Shown: positions 1-5,702, numbered from the stretch's first letter. The stretch is 7,711 bases of DNA from a bacterium (GCA_021825285.1 JAKAHW010000047.1:1-7711), one strand, 5' to 3'. Made by a program: numbers and translations. The notes: generated from the sequence alone by a model not told the origin.

Positions 1-37
1 TAGAGAAAGAGGACGAATAATTTACAGATCCAAGTAA
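1..37 (+). CDS. infA: Translation initiation factor IF-1, C-terminal end only (partial)
   Basis: The frame beginning at position 2 reads RERGRIIYRSK and then stops with TAA at 35-37. This matches the highly conserved IF-1 C-terminus (E. coli IF-1 ends DLSKGRIVFRSR). IF-1 is a small OB-fold protein that binds the 30S A site during initiation. Only about 11 codons lie in the window; the rest is upstream. The position immediately before rpsM is the normal genomic place for infA in bacteria, which supports the call despite the short length. Nothing else in the first 77 bases has coding character. Confidence 0.8.
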   Translation, partial: RERGRIIYRSK

Positions 38-77
38 CAATTAATTGCCTCTTGCCAATTTTCCTGAAAAATAAATT

Positions 78-470
78 ATGAGAGTCGTTGGTGTAAATAT
101 ACCTGATAATAAAAGAATCGAGATAGCGCTTACTTATGTTTACGGAGTAGGCAGATCAAATGTGGCAGAAATTTTAAAAACTGCCAAAATTGACCCAACA
201 AGAAGAGCAAAAGATTTAACCGAGGAAGAATTGGGAAGAATTCAAAAAGCTCTTGAGCCTATTAAAATTGAGGGAGACTTAAGGGCAGATGTCGCCGGAA
301 ATATCAAAAGACTAAGAGAAATTGTTTCATACAGAGGAATGAGGCATGCGAAAAACTTGCCTTCCAGAGGACAAAGAACTCGATCAAATGCCAGAACAAA
401 AAGAGGGAAAAGGGTTACTATTGGAGCAATCAAAAAAGAGGTTGCAACAAAAATGGGATTGACACAATAA
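78..470 (+). CDS. rpsM: 30S ribosomal protein S13 (uS13)
   Basis: S13 sits in the head of the 30S subunit, contacting 16S rRNA, S19, the P-site tRNA and the intersubunit bridges. The 130-residue product has the expected length. The N-terminal part MRVVGVNIPDNKRIEIALTY matches the family start, with the helix-turn region YVYGVGRSNVAEIL at about residues 20-33. The signature YRGMRHAKNLPSRGQRTRSN lies at 85-104, followed by ARTKRG and a basic C-terminal tail that reaches the decoding centre. The ATG at 78 is preceded only by A/T-rich sequence with no Shine-Dalgarno. It lies 40 nt after infA with no rpmJ in between, and 11 nt before rpsK, so it is probably part of one ribosomal-protein transcript. 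Confidence 0.98.
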   Translation: MRVVGVNIPDNKRIEIALTYVYGVGRSNVAEILKTAKIDPTRRAKDLTEEELGRIQKALEPIKIEGDLRADVAGNIKRLREIVSYRGMRHAKNLPSRGQRTRSNARTKRGKRVTIGAIKKEVATKMGLTQ

Positions 471-481
471 TTTAAAAAAAT

Positions 482-880
482 ATGGCAACAGTAGTTAAAA
501 AAACACAAACAAAAAAAACAAAAAAAATGGTAAGTACCGGAAACGGGAGAATTTACATTAGTACAACTTTTAACAACACAATTGTTACAGTTACTAATGA
601 AAAAGGAGATACTATCTCTTGGAGTACTTCAGGGAATATGGGTTTTAAAGGAACACGAAAAAGTACTCCTTATGCTGCGACCCAAGCGGTAGATGAAGCT
701 CTAAAAAAAGCAAAAGAAACAGGTCTTCAGTCAGTAGAAGTTTTTATTAAAGGACCTGGTGTAGGACGTGACGCGGCACTTCGCGCTATAAGAAATTCAG
801 GATTGGGAATTTCCATGATTGCTGACATTACGCCTATTCCACATAATGGACCAAGGCAAAAAAAGAAAAGAAGAGTTTAG
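482..880 (+). CDS. rpsK: 30S ribosomal protein S11 (uS11)
   Basis: S11 is a platform protein of the 30S subunit near the mRNA exit region. The 132-residue product carries a lysine-rich N-terminal tail (residues 5-15) and the S11 core beginning GRIYISTTFNNTIVTVTNEKG. It also has FKGTRKSTPYAATQA at about 55-69, KGPGVGRDAALRAI at 90-103 and the C-terminal signature ITPIPHNGPRQKKKRRV. The conserved Asn-Gly pair of that tail is present (N122-G123). An internal ATG at 527 would remove the basic tail, so the first ATG is preferred. No Shine-Dalgarno is visible and the start follows an A-tract. The gene is followed by a 106-nt intergenic region with a large hairpin before rpsD, the longest spacing between complete ribosomal genes here. 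Confidence 0.98.
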   Translation: MATVVKKTQTKKTKKMVSTGNGRIYISTTFNNTIVTVTNEKGDTISWSTSGNMGFKGTRKSTPYAATQAVDEALKKAKETGLQSVEVFIKGPGVGRDAALRAIRNSGLGISMIADITPIPHNGPRQKKKRRV

Positions 881-887
881 AGGTTTT

Positions 888-942
888 ATACCTGTAACTC
901 TTGGTGCGCCCTTCGGGCTTACCAGAGACTCCAGGTATTTTT
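888..942 (+). promoter_or_regulatory. Tiered stem-loop between rpsK and rpsD (attenuator, terminator or S4-responsive leader candidate)
   Basis: Three stacked stems can be read directly. The outer stem pairs ATACCTG at 888-894 with CAGGTAT at 932-938 (7 bp). The middle stem pairs CTCT-GGT at 898-905 (T902 bulged) with ACCAGAG at 921-927. The apical stem pairs GCCC at 908-911 with GGGC at 915-918 around a TTC loop. A T-run (938-942) follows, as in an intrinsic terminator. AGGT at 881-884 can alternatively pair with ACCT at 890-893, which would disrupt the outer stem, so two exclusive folds are possible. The element sits directly upstream of the gene for S4, a known autoregulator in other bacteria, but S4 binding here is only inference. 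Confidence 0.6.
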
Positions 943-968
943 ACAAAACATTATTTATAAAAAATTAA

Positions 969-976
969 AGAAAGGA
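969..976 (+). promoter_or_regulatory. Shine-Dalgarno site of rpsD
   Basis: GAAAGGA lies 10 nt before the ATG at 987. It is one of only two clear Shine-Dalgarno sequences in the window and fixes the rpsD start. Its presence just after the structured intergenic region suggests rpsD translation initiates independently of rpsK. Confidence 0.6.
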
Positions 977-986
977 ATTCATAAAA

Positions 987-1586
987 ATGGCAAGATATAC
1001 AGGACCAAAACATAAATTAGCAAGAAGAGAAGGAATAAACATTTTAGGAAAAACTTCTCCGTCTCTTGATAGGAGAATTAATGTTATTCCGGGATCACAC
1101 AGCAAAAGAAGAGGAAGAAAACTTTCTGAGTATGGTATTCAGTTAAGAGAAAAACAAAAATTAAAGAGAATTTATGGATTAATGGAAAAGCAATTTAGTA
1201 AGTATGTTAAGGAAGCACAAAAAAAGAAAATAAATACAGAAGATGCTTTAGTTCAGCTTTTGGAAACAAGACTTGATAATATTGTTTACCGCTTAGGATT
1301 TGCAAAGACGCGACCAATGGCAAGACAGCTTGTTTCGCATAGACACGTTTTCGTAAACGGAAAAAGAATAAATATCCCTTCTTTGAATGTGAAGGAAAAC
1401 GATGAGATAACTTTGTCATCCAAATTTGCAACAGAAGAGCTTAAAGAAATCTTGGAAGAGAATAAAGATATATTGGATTTCGTAAAAAGATCCGGATTTA
1501 AAGGAAAACTTGTAAAGCTTCCAAATAAAGAAGAAATCGCAAATCCTGTAGATTACCAATTAGTTATTGAATTCTATTCAAGATAA
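987..1586 (+). CDS. rpsD: 30S ribosomal protein S4 (uS4)
   Basis: S4 is a primary 16S rRNA binder that nucleates 30S body assembly at the five-way junction and helps form the mRNA entry channel. The 199-residue product has the family length. Its N-terminal domain begins MARYTGPKHKLARREG and has a basic SKRRGRKLSEYGIQLREKQK segment at about 39-58. The S4 RNA-binding domain, shared with tyrosyl-tRNA synthetases and pseudouridine synthases, spans roughly 94-155 and includes RLDNIVYRLGFAKTRPMARQ and VFVNGKRINIPS. There are no cysteines, so this is the zinc-free form. The start is supported by a GAAAGGA site. The 3' end overlaps the proposed rpoA promoter. S4 regulates its own operon in E. coli and B. 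subtilis, which makes the hairpin upstream of this gene notable. Confidence 0.98.
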   Translation: MARYTGPKHKLARREGINILGKTSPSLDRRINVIPGSHSKRRGRKLSEYGIQLREKQKLKRIYGLMEKQFSKYVKEAQKKKINTEDALVQLLETRLDNIVYRLGFAKTRPMARQLVSHRHVFVNGKRINIPSLNVKENDEITLSSKFATEELKEILEENKDILDFVKRSGFKGKLVKLPNKEEIANPVDYQLVIEFYSR

Positions 1587-1595
1587 TGGTAAAAT
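1567..1595 (+). promoter_or_regulatory. Candidate sigma70-type promoter for rpoA
   Basis: TTGAAT at 1567-1572 is followed after 17 nt by TAAAAT at 1590-1595, preceded by TGG (1587-1589) as an extended -10. Transcription would start near 1602, giving rpoA an untranslated leader of only about 13 nt. The -35 hexamer is the left arm of a perfect inverted repeat (TTGAAT tct ATTCAA, 1567-1581). Part of the element lies in rpsD codons, so chance similarity in AT-rich DNA remains possible. Confidence 0.45.
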
Positions 1596-1614
1596 ATCTT
1601 TTTGTGTAAAACCT

Positions 1615-2538
1615 ATGGTAAACCCAACTTTTAAAGCAATTGAAGAACAGAAAGAAGCCGGATATTCAAAGTTCGTTTTTGAACCTTTGGAGCCGGGTTT
1701 TGGTCACACATTAGGCGTTGCCCTTCGACGCGTACTTTTAACCAATATAGAGGGAGCAGCAGTAACATCTGTCAAAATTGACGGAGTCAGCCATCTCTTT
1801 TCAACACTTCCGGGATTAAAAGAGGATATTATTGAGCTCGTCCTTAATATAAAAACACTTCGAGTTAAGCTTGCCGAATCAAAAACAGAAGCAAAATTAA
1901 CATTAAATGCTACAGGACCTGGGGAAATAACCGCAGCAGACATAGAGGTTTCTGACGGCGCTGAGATAGTTGATCCAAAACACTATTTGGGAAGTCTTTC
2001 TGACAAAAAATCCAAACTTAAAATGGAAATGACTGTTGAAAGAGGTCTGGGATACTCTCTCGCAGAAGAAAGAAAAATTTCAACAGTTGGAGTAATTCCA
2101 ATAGATGCAATATTTTCCCCAATCGTAAAAGTAAATTATAAAATTGAACAGACTCGTGTCGGACGACAAACAAACTTTGATAAATTAATTTTAGAGTTGT
2201 GGACGGATGGAACTATTGAAGCAAGAGATGCTTTAGATCAATCAGGAAAAATTTTGGTTTCCTATTTCAAACAAGTTTATGAGCCAAATAGCCAAGAAGC
2301 ATCAGAGCAAACAGTAAACACATCTTCTCTCTCAGACGATGCTCTAAAAATGACTATAGATGAGCTGGATCTTCCTACAAGAATTTATAATAGTCTTAGA
2401 AATGCGGGAATTGAAACTCTTGCTGACATGGTTAAAACACCAAGAAAAGAGCTAATGACATACAGAAACCTCGGCGCAAAATCTCTTTCAATAATTGATG
2501 ACAGTCTTAAGGCAAAAGGAATTGCGATCGACTTCTAA
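1615..2538 (+). CDS. rpoA: DNA-directed RNA polymerase alpha subunit
   Basis: Alpha dimerises to seed assembly of the RNA polymerase core, and its C-terminal domain contacts UP-element DNA and activators. With the ATG at 1615 the protein has 307 residues. The frame stays open upstream to a TTG at 1567, but those 16 codons overlap rpsD and have no family similarity, whereas MVNPTFKAIEEQKEAGYSKF fits the usual RpoA start. The N-terminal domain (about 1-230) includes FEPLEPGFGHTLGVALRRVL, GVSHLFSTLPGLKED and VNYKIEQTRVGRQTNFDKLI. A Ser/Thr-rich linker (about 225-245) leads to the alpha-CTD (about 246-307). The CTD keeps residues corresponding to E. coli R265, N268, G296, K298 and S299 (here R256, N259, G287, K289, S290), so UP-element recognition is probably intact. 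No Shine-Dalgarno is visible. Confidence 0.98.
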   Translation: MVNPTFKAIEEQKEAGYSKFVFEPLEPGFGHTLGVALRRVLLTNIEGAAVTSVKIDGVSHLFSTLPGLKEDIIELVLNIKTLRVKLAESKTEAKLTLNATGPGEITAADIEVSDGAEIVDPKHYLGSLSDKKSKLKMEMTVERGLGYSLAEERKISTVGVIPIDAIFSPIVKVNYKIEQTRVGRQTNFDKLILELWTDGTIEARDALDQSGKILVSYFKQVYEPNSQEASEQTVNTSSLSDDALKMTIDELDLPTRIYNSLRNAGIETLADMVKTPRKELMTYRNLGAKSLSIIDDSLKAKGIAIDF

Positions 2539-2560
2539 TTGTCTCAAGCTTTACAATCAT

Positions 2561-2590
2561 AAAAAAATGCGTCATTAGGACGCTTTTTTT
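2561..2590 (+). terminator. Intrinsic terminator between rpoA and rplQ (probably partial)
   Basis: A run of seven A (2561-2567) precedes the stem GCGTC (2569-2573), loop ATTAG, and GACGC (2579-2583), followed by seven T (2584-2590). This is a textbook Rho-independent terminator, and the A-tract could make it work in both directions. It lies 22 nt after the rpoA stop and just upstream of the rplQ Shine-Dalgarno. No convincing promoter lies between it and rplQ, so leaky termination that lowers expression of rplQ-rplM-rpsI is the simplest reading. Confidence 0.8.
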
Positions 2591-2595
2591 GAATT

Positions 2596-2602
2596 AGAGG
2601 AG
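2596..2602 (+). promoter_or_regulatory. Shine-Dalgarno site of rplQ
   Basis: AGAGGAG ends 10 nt before the ATG at 2613. It is the strongest Shine-Dalgarno match in the window and begins 6 nt after the terminator T-run, so the site remains free when the terminator hairpin folds. Confidence 0.7.
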
Positions 2603-2612
2603 TTTAGATAAA

Positions 2613-3086
2613 ATGCGTAAAAGAAATTTTGGAAGACATTTAAAAAGAACTACAAATCAGAGAAAGGGGCTTTTCAGAAGCCTTATGAATTCTTTGATTT
2701 TAAATGAAAGAATAAAAACCACAGAAGCAAAAGCAAAATCAGTAAAAAGCGAAATAGAGAAATTGGTGACGAAAGCAAAAAATGACGGAGAAATGGGTAG
2801 AAATGTTTTATTGAGTCATCTTCCCAATGAAAGCATAGTAAACAAATTAATTGTTGATATTGCTCCAAGATTTAAGGAAAGGCCGGGCGGTTACACAAGA
2901 ATTTTAAGGCTTGAAAAAAGATTGAAAGATAATTCACAAATGGTATTGCTTGAATGGGTTGAAAAGGGAGCACTTCTTGCAACTACAGCAAATCCAAATA
3001 AAAGAGTGAAAAAGGAAAAAACTGTTAAAGAACCTAAAAAGAAAACCGAAAAAAAAGTAGAAAAAAAGAAAAAAGAAGATAAGTAA
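2613..3086 (+). CDS. rplQ: 50S ribosomal protein L17 (bL17) with lysine-rich tail
   Basis: L17 is a bacterial-specific protein on the solvent side of the 50S subunit near the exit tunnel. The core (about 1-120) carries the family start MRKRNFGRHLKRTTNQRKGL, the segment FRSLMNSLILNERIKTTEAKAK at 21-42 and the signature APRFKERPGGYTRILRLEKR at 84-103. Residues 129-157 form a very lysine- and glutamate-rich tail (PKKKTEKKVEKKKKEDK at the end) beyond the about 120-130 residues of most homologues. The tail is probably disordered and rRNA- or membrane-facing; it is encoded by long A-tracts. The start is fixed by the AGAGGAG site. rplM follows after 12 nt, so rplQ, rplM and rpsI are probably one transcript. 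Confidence 0.97.
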   Translation: MRKRNFGRHLKRTTNQRKGLFRSLMNSLILNERIKTTEAKAKSVKSEIEKLVTKAKNDGEMGRNVLLSHLPNESIVNKLIVDIAPRFKERPGGYTRILRLEKRLKDNSQMVLLEWVEKGALLATTANPNKRVKKEKTVKEPKKKTEKKVEKKKKEDK

Positions 3087-3098
3087 GCAAAAAATTTT

Positions 3099-3521
3099 AT
3101 GAAAGTTACAAAACCTACAAAAACAAAAGACATAACAAGGGAGTGGTTTCTGGTTGATGTTAAGGGAAAGATTTTAGGTAGATCTGCAACCGAAATCGCA
3201 CAACTTTTAATGGGTAAAAGTAAACCTTATTTTGCAAAAAATATGGATTGCGGAGATAATGTTGTAGTTGTAAATGCAAAAGAAATTATAGTTACAGGAA
3301 AAAAAGAAAAAGAAAAAACTTACACAAGATATTCAGGATATCCCGGGGGTTTGAGAACAAAAACTCTGGAAGAGTTAAGAAAGAGCAAGCCTGAGGAAAT
3401 AATAATTCACGCAGTTTCGGGAATGTTGCCTAAGAATAAGTTGCGTGATAGAATGCTAAAAAGATTGTTTGTCTTTCCAGAAGGCGAGCATAAATTTGGT
3501 GAGAAGTTTATTCAAAAATAA
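3099..3521 (+). CDS. rplM: 50S ribosomal protein L13 (uL13)
   Basis: L13 is an early-assembling 50S protein that binds 23S rRNA. The 140-residue product matches the family length. It shows REWFLVDVKGKILGRSATEIAQ-type sequence at 14-35, with DCGDNVVVVNAKEIIVTGKK at about 50-69 and YSGYPGGLRTKTLEEL at 78-93. The hallmark SGMLPKNKLRDRMLKRLFVF lies at 107-126, followed by EGEHKF. The ATG at 3099 has no clear Shine-Dalgarno. rplM and rpsI are a conserved pair in bacteria, here separated by only 2 nt, which implies translational coupling. Their placement directly after rplQ is common in many bacteria, in contrast to E. coli, where they form a separate operon. Confidence 0.97.
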   Translation: MKVTKPTKTKDITREWFLVDVKGKILGRSATEIAQLLMGKSKPYFAKNMDCGDNVVVVNAKEIIVTGKKEKEKTYTRYSGYPGGLRTKTLEELRKSKPEEIIIHAVSGMLPKNKLRDRMLKRLFVFPEGEHKFGEKFIQK

Positions 3522-3523
3522 TT

Positions 3524-3988
3524 ATGGCAAGAACAAGCGCTGAAAATAAAAATACAAAAAATTATATCTTCGCAGTTGGACGAAGAAGGGAAGCTGTAGC
3601 GCGCGTAAGGCTTTATAACCCCGGAAATGGAAAAGTTCAAATTAATGGAGTTGAATATAAAAAAGGAGACGTTGTTGTTAATGGTAAGCCAATACAAGAG
3701 TATTTTAGATTTTTTGCATTAGCTCCAAAATACAACAAAATTTTAAGAGATACCGATACATCCGACAAATTTGTTTTCAGTGCAAAAGTTGAGGGTGGAG
3801 GAATTTCAGGACAAATTGAAGCTTTAGTCCATGGAATAGCAAGAGTCCTTGATAAGCTTGATAAAGAAGCATATCATCAAATTCTTAAAGATAATTCATA
3901 TTTAACACGAGACCCAAGGACTCGTGAGAGGAGAAAAGTTGGAAACGCCGGAAAAGCACGCAGAAAGAAATCCTCACCAAAGCGTTAA
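3524..3988 (+). CDS. rpsI: 30S ribosomal protein S9 (uS9)
   Basis: S9 lies in the 30S head, and its C-terminal tail reaches the P-site tRNA anticodon arm. The 154-residue product includes FAVGRRREAVARVRLYNPGN at 16-35, the glycine-rich KVEGGGISGQIEALVHGIAR at 88-107 and SYLTRDPRTRERRKVGNAGK at 125-144. It ends SSPKR, keeping the terminal Lys-Arg of the usual FSKR tail but with Pro in place of the preceding Ser. It is about 24 residues longer than E. coli S9, mostly through the N-terminal extension and an internal loop at about 42-82. The start is 2 nt after rplM. The TAA stop at 3986-3988 overlaps the recX stop on the other strand. Confidence 0.97.
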   Translation: MARTSAENKNTKNYIFAVGRRREAVARVRLYNPGNGKVQINGVEYKKGDVVVNGKPIQEYFRFFALAPKYNKILRDTDTSDKFVFSAKVEGGGISGQIEALVHGIARVLDKLDKEAYHQILKDNSYLTRDPRTRERRKVGNAGKARRKKSSPKR

Positions 3989-4461
3989 TCTTCTTTAAGA
4001 AGTTTGCTGATAATATTCCAGCTAAAACCTTTTCGCTGCAGTATTCCCGTTATTTTTTTTTCAAATTCCTCTTTTGAAAGATGAGTTAATTTCCCTTTTT
4101 TTCTTTCGAAAAAAACTTTTGCGGTTTCAAGATCACTTTGAGTTTGTTCCAGTAATTTTTGAATCAATTCATCGGATAAACCTTTAAGTTTTAATTCAGT
4201 TTTTAATACAAACTTACTTTTTCCCTTATGTTTTTGGCGAGATTCAATCCATTGGGTGCCAAATTCTTCATCATTCAAAAACTTTAATTCCAACAATCGG
4301 TTTATTGCTTCATCAATTGTTTTATCGGTAAAGCCCTTTTTAATAAGGTAATCTTTTATCTCCTTAATGCTTCTGATGCGGATTGTTAAAAATCTGAGAG
4401 CATAATTCAATGCTAGGTTTAAAGTCTGGTCGCTATGAGGTTTGCTCGGAGGTTTCTTCAT
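3985..4461 (-). CDS. recX: Regulatory protein RecX
   Basis: RecX binds RecA filaments and RecA monomers, usually limiting filament growth. From the ATG at 4461 the product has 158 residues. It is built of short three-helix repeats, as in the family: [20 protein letters not shown] (19-38) with [20 protein letters not shown], then [20 protein letters not shown] (61-80) and [21 protein letters not shown] third repeat starts near 109 and ends in [17 protein letters not shown]. The frame is open to a TTG at 4482, but the ATG is preferred. Either start overlaps the recA 3' end; with the ATG the overlap is 29 bp, consistent with coupled translation from a recA-recX transcript. Sequence conservation is low, but repeat pattern plus position make the call secure. 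Confidence 0.9.
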   Translation of the reverse strand: MKKPPSKPHSDQTLNLALNYALRFLTIRIRSIKEIKDYLIKKGFTDKTIDEAINRLLELKFLNDEEFGTQWIESRQKHKGKSKFVLKTELKLKGLSDELIQKLLEQTQSDLETAKVFFERKKGKLTHLSKEEFEKKITGILQRKGFSWNIISKLLKED

Positions 4462-5533
4462 GCTCTTCAACACCAACTTCAATCATGGGTTTTCCTTCTT
4501 TTGCTTTTTTCATTACTTCTTCGCTTATCTTTTTTGCAATTTCCGGCTTTTCAACTAAAAAGGCTTTTGCTGATTCGCGACCTTGTCCAAGCATAAGTTC
4601 GCCATAACGCATAAATGCTCCAGATTTTTGAATAATCCCCATTTCTATTCCTACATCAAGAATTCCGCCTTCGCGTGAAATTCCTGTTCCTCCCATTACG
4701 TCAAATTCTGCGACTCTAAAAGGTGGAGCTACTTTATTTTTTACTATTTTTACACGTACCCGATTACCAATTACCCTGTCTCCGTCTTTTAGAGTTTCTA
4801 TTTTTCTGGTATCGAGTCTAATGGAAGCATAAAATTTAAGAGCGAGTCCTCCCGGAGTTGTTTCCGGATTCCCAAACATAACTCCAATTTTTTGTCGAAG
4901 TTGATTGGTGAAAATAACAATAGTTTTACTTTTTGAGATTGCAGCCGTTAATTTTCTTAAAGCTTGCGACATGAGCCTTGCTTGCATTCCCATGACGCTA
5001 TCACCCATATCTCCTTCAATTTCGGCCCTTGGTACTAAGGCTGCTACGGAATCAATTACTATGACATCTATGCCTCCGCTTCTTATCAATTGTTCTGTAA
5101 TTTCAAGGGCTTGTTCTCCTGTGTCGGGTTGGCTTATTAATAGCTCATCAAGTTTTACTCCAATCGTTTGTGCCCAAAGAGGATCCAATGCGTGCTCAGC
5201 GTCAATGAATGCAGCCGTACCGCCCCTTTTTTGAGCCTCTGAAATAACGGATAAGCTAAGCGTTGTTTTACAGGATGATTCAGGTCCAAAAATTTCAACG
5301 ATACGTCCTTTGGGGAGTCCGCCTACGCCAAGTGCTAGGTCAAGAGGAAGTGCTCCTGTCGGGATAACTTCAACTGCCATTCTTTCAGCTGCATCCCCAA
5401 ACTTCATAATAGAACCTTTTCCATATTGCCTTTGGATTTGTTCCATTGCCATGTTAATTGCGGTGAGTTTTTCAGCGGCAGAAGATTTGCTTTCTCCGTT
5501 TGTGGTGCTTATTTTTGATGCTGCCTTTACCAT
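4433..5533 (-). CDS. recA: Recombinase RecA with variant Walker A (GPESSCKTT)
   Basis: RecA forms ATP-dependent filaments on single-stranded DNA for homologous recombination. The 366-residue product covers the whole family: an N-terminal polymerisation helix (about 20-36), the core ATPase, and an acidic C-terminal tail ending in [11 protein letters not shown]. Visible elements are the catalytic Glu in DAEHALDP (E113), Walker [13 protein letters not shown] (155-166), the L1 region [20 protein letters not shown] (171-190), the NQ ATP-sensing pair (210-211) and the L2 region [20 protein letters not shown] (216-235). The Walker A at 83-91 reads GPESSCKTT: Cys88 (codon TGT, positions 5270-5272) replaces the near-invariant Gly (E. 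coli G71). All other core motifs look intact. The ATG at 5533 follows a predicted promoter with almost no leader. recX overlaps its 3' end. Confidence 0.98.
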   Translation of the reverse strand: MVKAASKISTTNGESKSSAAEKLTAINMAMEQIQRQYGKGSIMKFGDAAERMAVEVIPTGALPLDLALGVGGLPKGRIVEIFGPESSCKTTLSLSVISEAQKRGGTAAFIDAEHALDPLWAQTIGVKLDELLISQPDTGEQALEITEQLIRSGGIDVIVIDSVAALVPRAEIEGDMGDSVMGMQARLMSQALRKLTAAISKSKTIVIFTNQLRQKIGVMFGNPETTPGGLALKFYASIRLDTRKIETLKDGDRVIGNRVRVKIVKNKVAPPFRVAEFDVMGGTGISREGGILDVGIEMGIIQKSGAFMRYGELMLGQGRESAKAFLVEKPEIAKKISEEVMKKAKEGKPMIEVGVEEHEETSEQTS

Positions 5534-5545
5534 AGAATTACTCTG

Positions 5546-5573
5546 ATTTTAGCAACTTTGTGATAAAATACAA
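5546..5573 (-). promoter_or_regulatory. Candidate recA promoter (extended -10)
   Basis: On the minus strand, TTGTAT (5573-5568) is followed after 16 nt by TAAAAT (5551-5546), with TGC immediately upstream of the -10. Transcription would start near 5539, only about 6 nt before the recA ATG, so recA mRNA would be nearly leaderless. No Shine-Dalgarno precedes the ATG, which is consistent. The -35 hexamer shares bases with a plus-strand extended -10. Confidence 0.5.
5561..5569 (+). promoter_or_regulatory. Candidate extended -10 promoter for tRNA-Pro and downstream genes
   Basis: TGATAAAAT (TGn followed by TAAAAT at 5564-5569) is a good extended -10 on the plus strand, with no convincing -35. Transcription would begin near 5576 and reach the tRNA at 5626 through a roughly 50-nt leader containing the 19-bp palindrome. 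It overlaps the -35 of the divergent recA promoter candidate, so polymerases could not occupy both at once. Confidence 0.4.
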
Positions 5574-5581
5574 TATATCAT

Positions 5582-5600
5582 TTTGAGAAATTTTCTCAAA
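5582..5600. promoter_or_regulatory. Perfect 19-bp palindrome upstream of recA (operator candidate)
   Basis: TTTGAGAAA at 5582-5590 and TTTCTCAAA at 5592-5600 are perfect inverted repeats around a single T. The site is centred about 52 bp upstream of the predicted recA start point and just downstream of the predicted plus-strand start point, a typical repressor position for the tRNA promoter. There is no T-run after it, so a terminator is unlikely. It does not look like the classical E. coli or B. subtilis LexA box, and the cognate protein is unknown. Confidence 0.5.
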
Positions 5601-5625
5601 CGTTGAGTTAGGTTTAGGCATTTTA

Positions 5626-5699
5626 CGGGGTGTAGTATAGTGGTAGTACGCCGCGCTGGGGGTGCGGTAGTCCGTGTTCGATTCACGGCACCCCGACCA
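5626..5699 (+). tRNA. tRNA-Pro, anticodon GGG
   Basis: A full 74-nt cloverleaf can be folded by eye. The acceptor stem CGGGGTG/CACCCCG has 7 perfect pairs with the C1-G72 pair typical of tRNA-Pro. T8 and A9 follow, then the D-stem GTAT/GTAC with loop AGTGGTA. The anticodon stem CCGCG/TGCGG encloses loop CTGGGGG, with anticodon GGG at 5658-5660. The variable loop is TAGT (4 nt), and the T-arm CCGTG/CACGG encloses TTCGATT. Discriminator A73 is followed by an encoded CCA at 5697-5699. The Nudix start codon lies only 3 nt beyond the CCA. Transcription is probably from the extended -10 near 5564. Confidence 0.96.
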
Positions 5700-5702
5700 A
5701 AT

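Noticed and set aside
459..464. Perfect TTGACA at the end of rpsM as a promoter for rpsK
   Set aside because: The correct spacing puts the -10 on the rpsK start codon (ATGGCA or shifted forms), which has no -10 character. The hexamer simply encodes part of the S13 tail.
1567..1614. Longer rpoA start at the TTG at 1567
   Set aside because: These 16 codons overlap the rpsD end and have no similarity to RpoA N-termini, whereas the ATG at 1615 gives the expected start.
2552..2557. TACAAT after rpoA as a promoter for rplQ
   Set aside because: It has no -35 at a suitable distance and lies upstream of the terminator, so it would not help rplQ escape it.
4905..5234. Plus-strand open frame inside recA
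   Set aside because: It is antisense to highly conserved RecA motifs, and its product has no recognisable features.
5640..5702. Upstream extension of the Nudix gene into the tRNA
   Set aside because: The extra codons are the tRNA-Pro sequence itself. The Nudix fold begins after the ATG at 5703.
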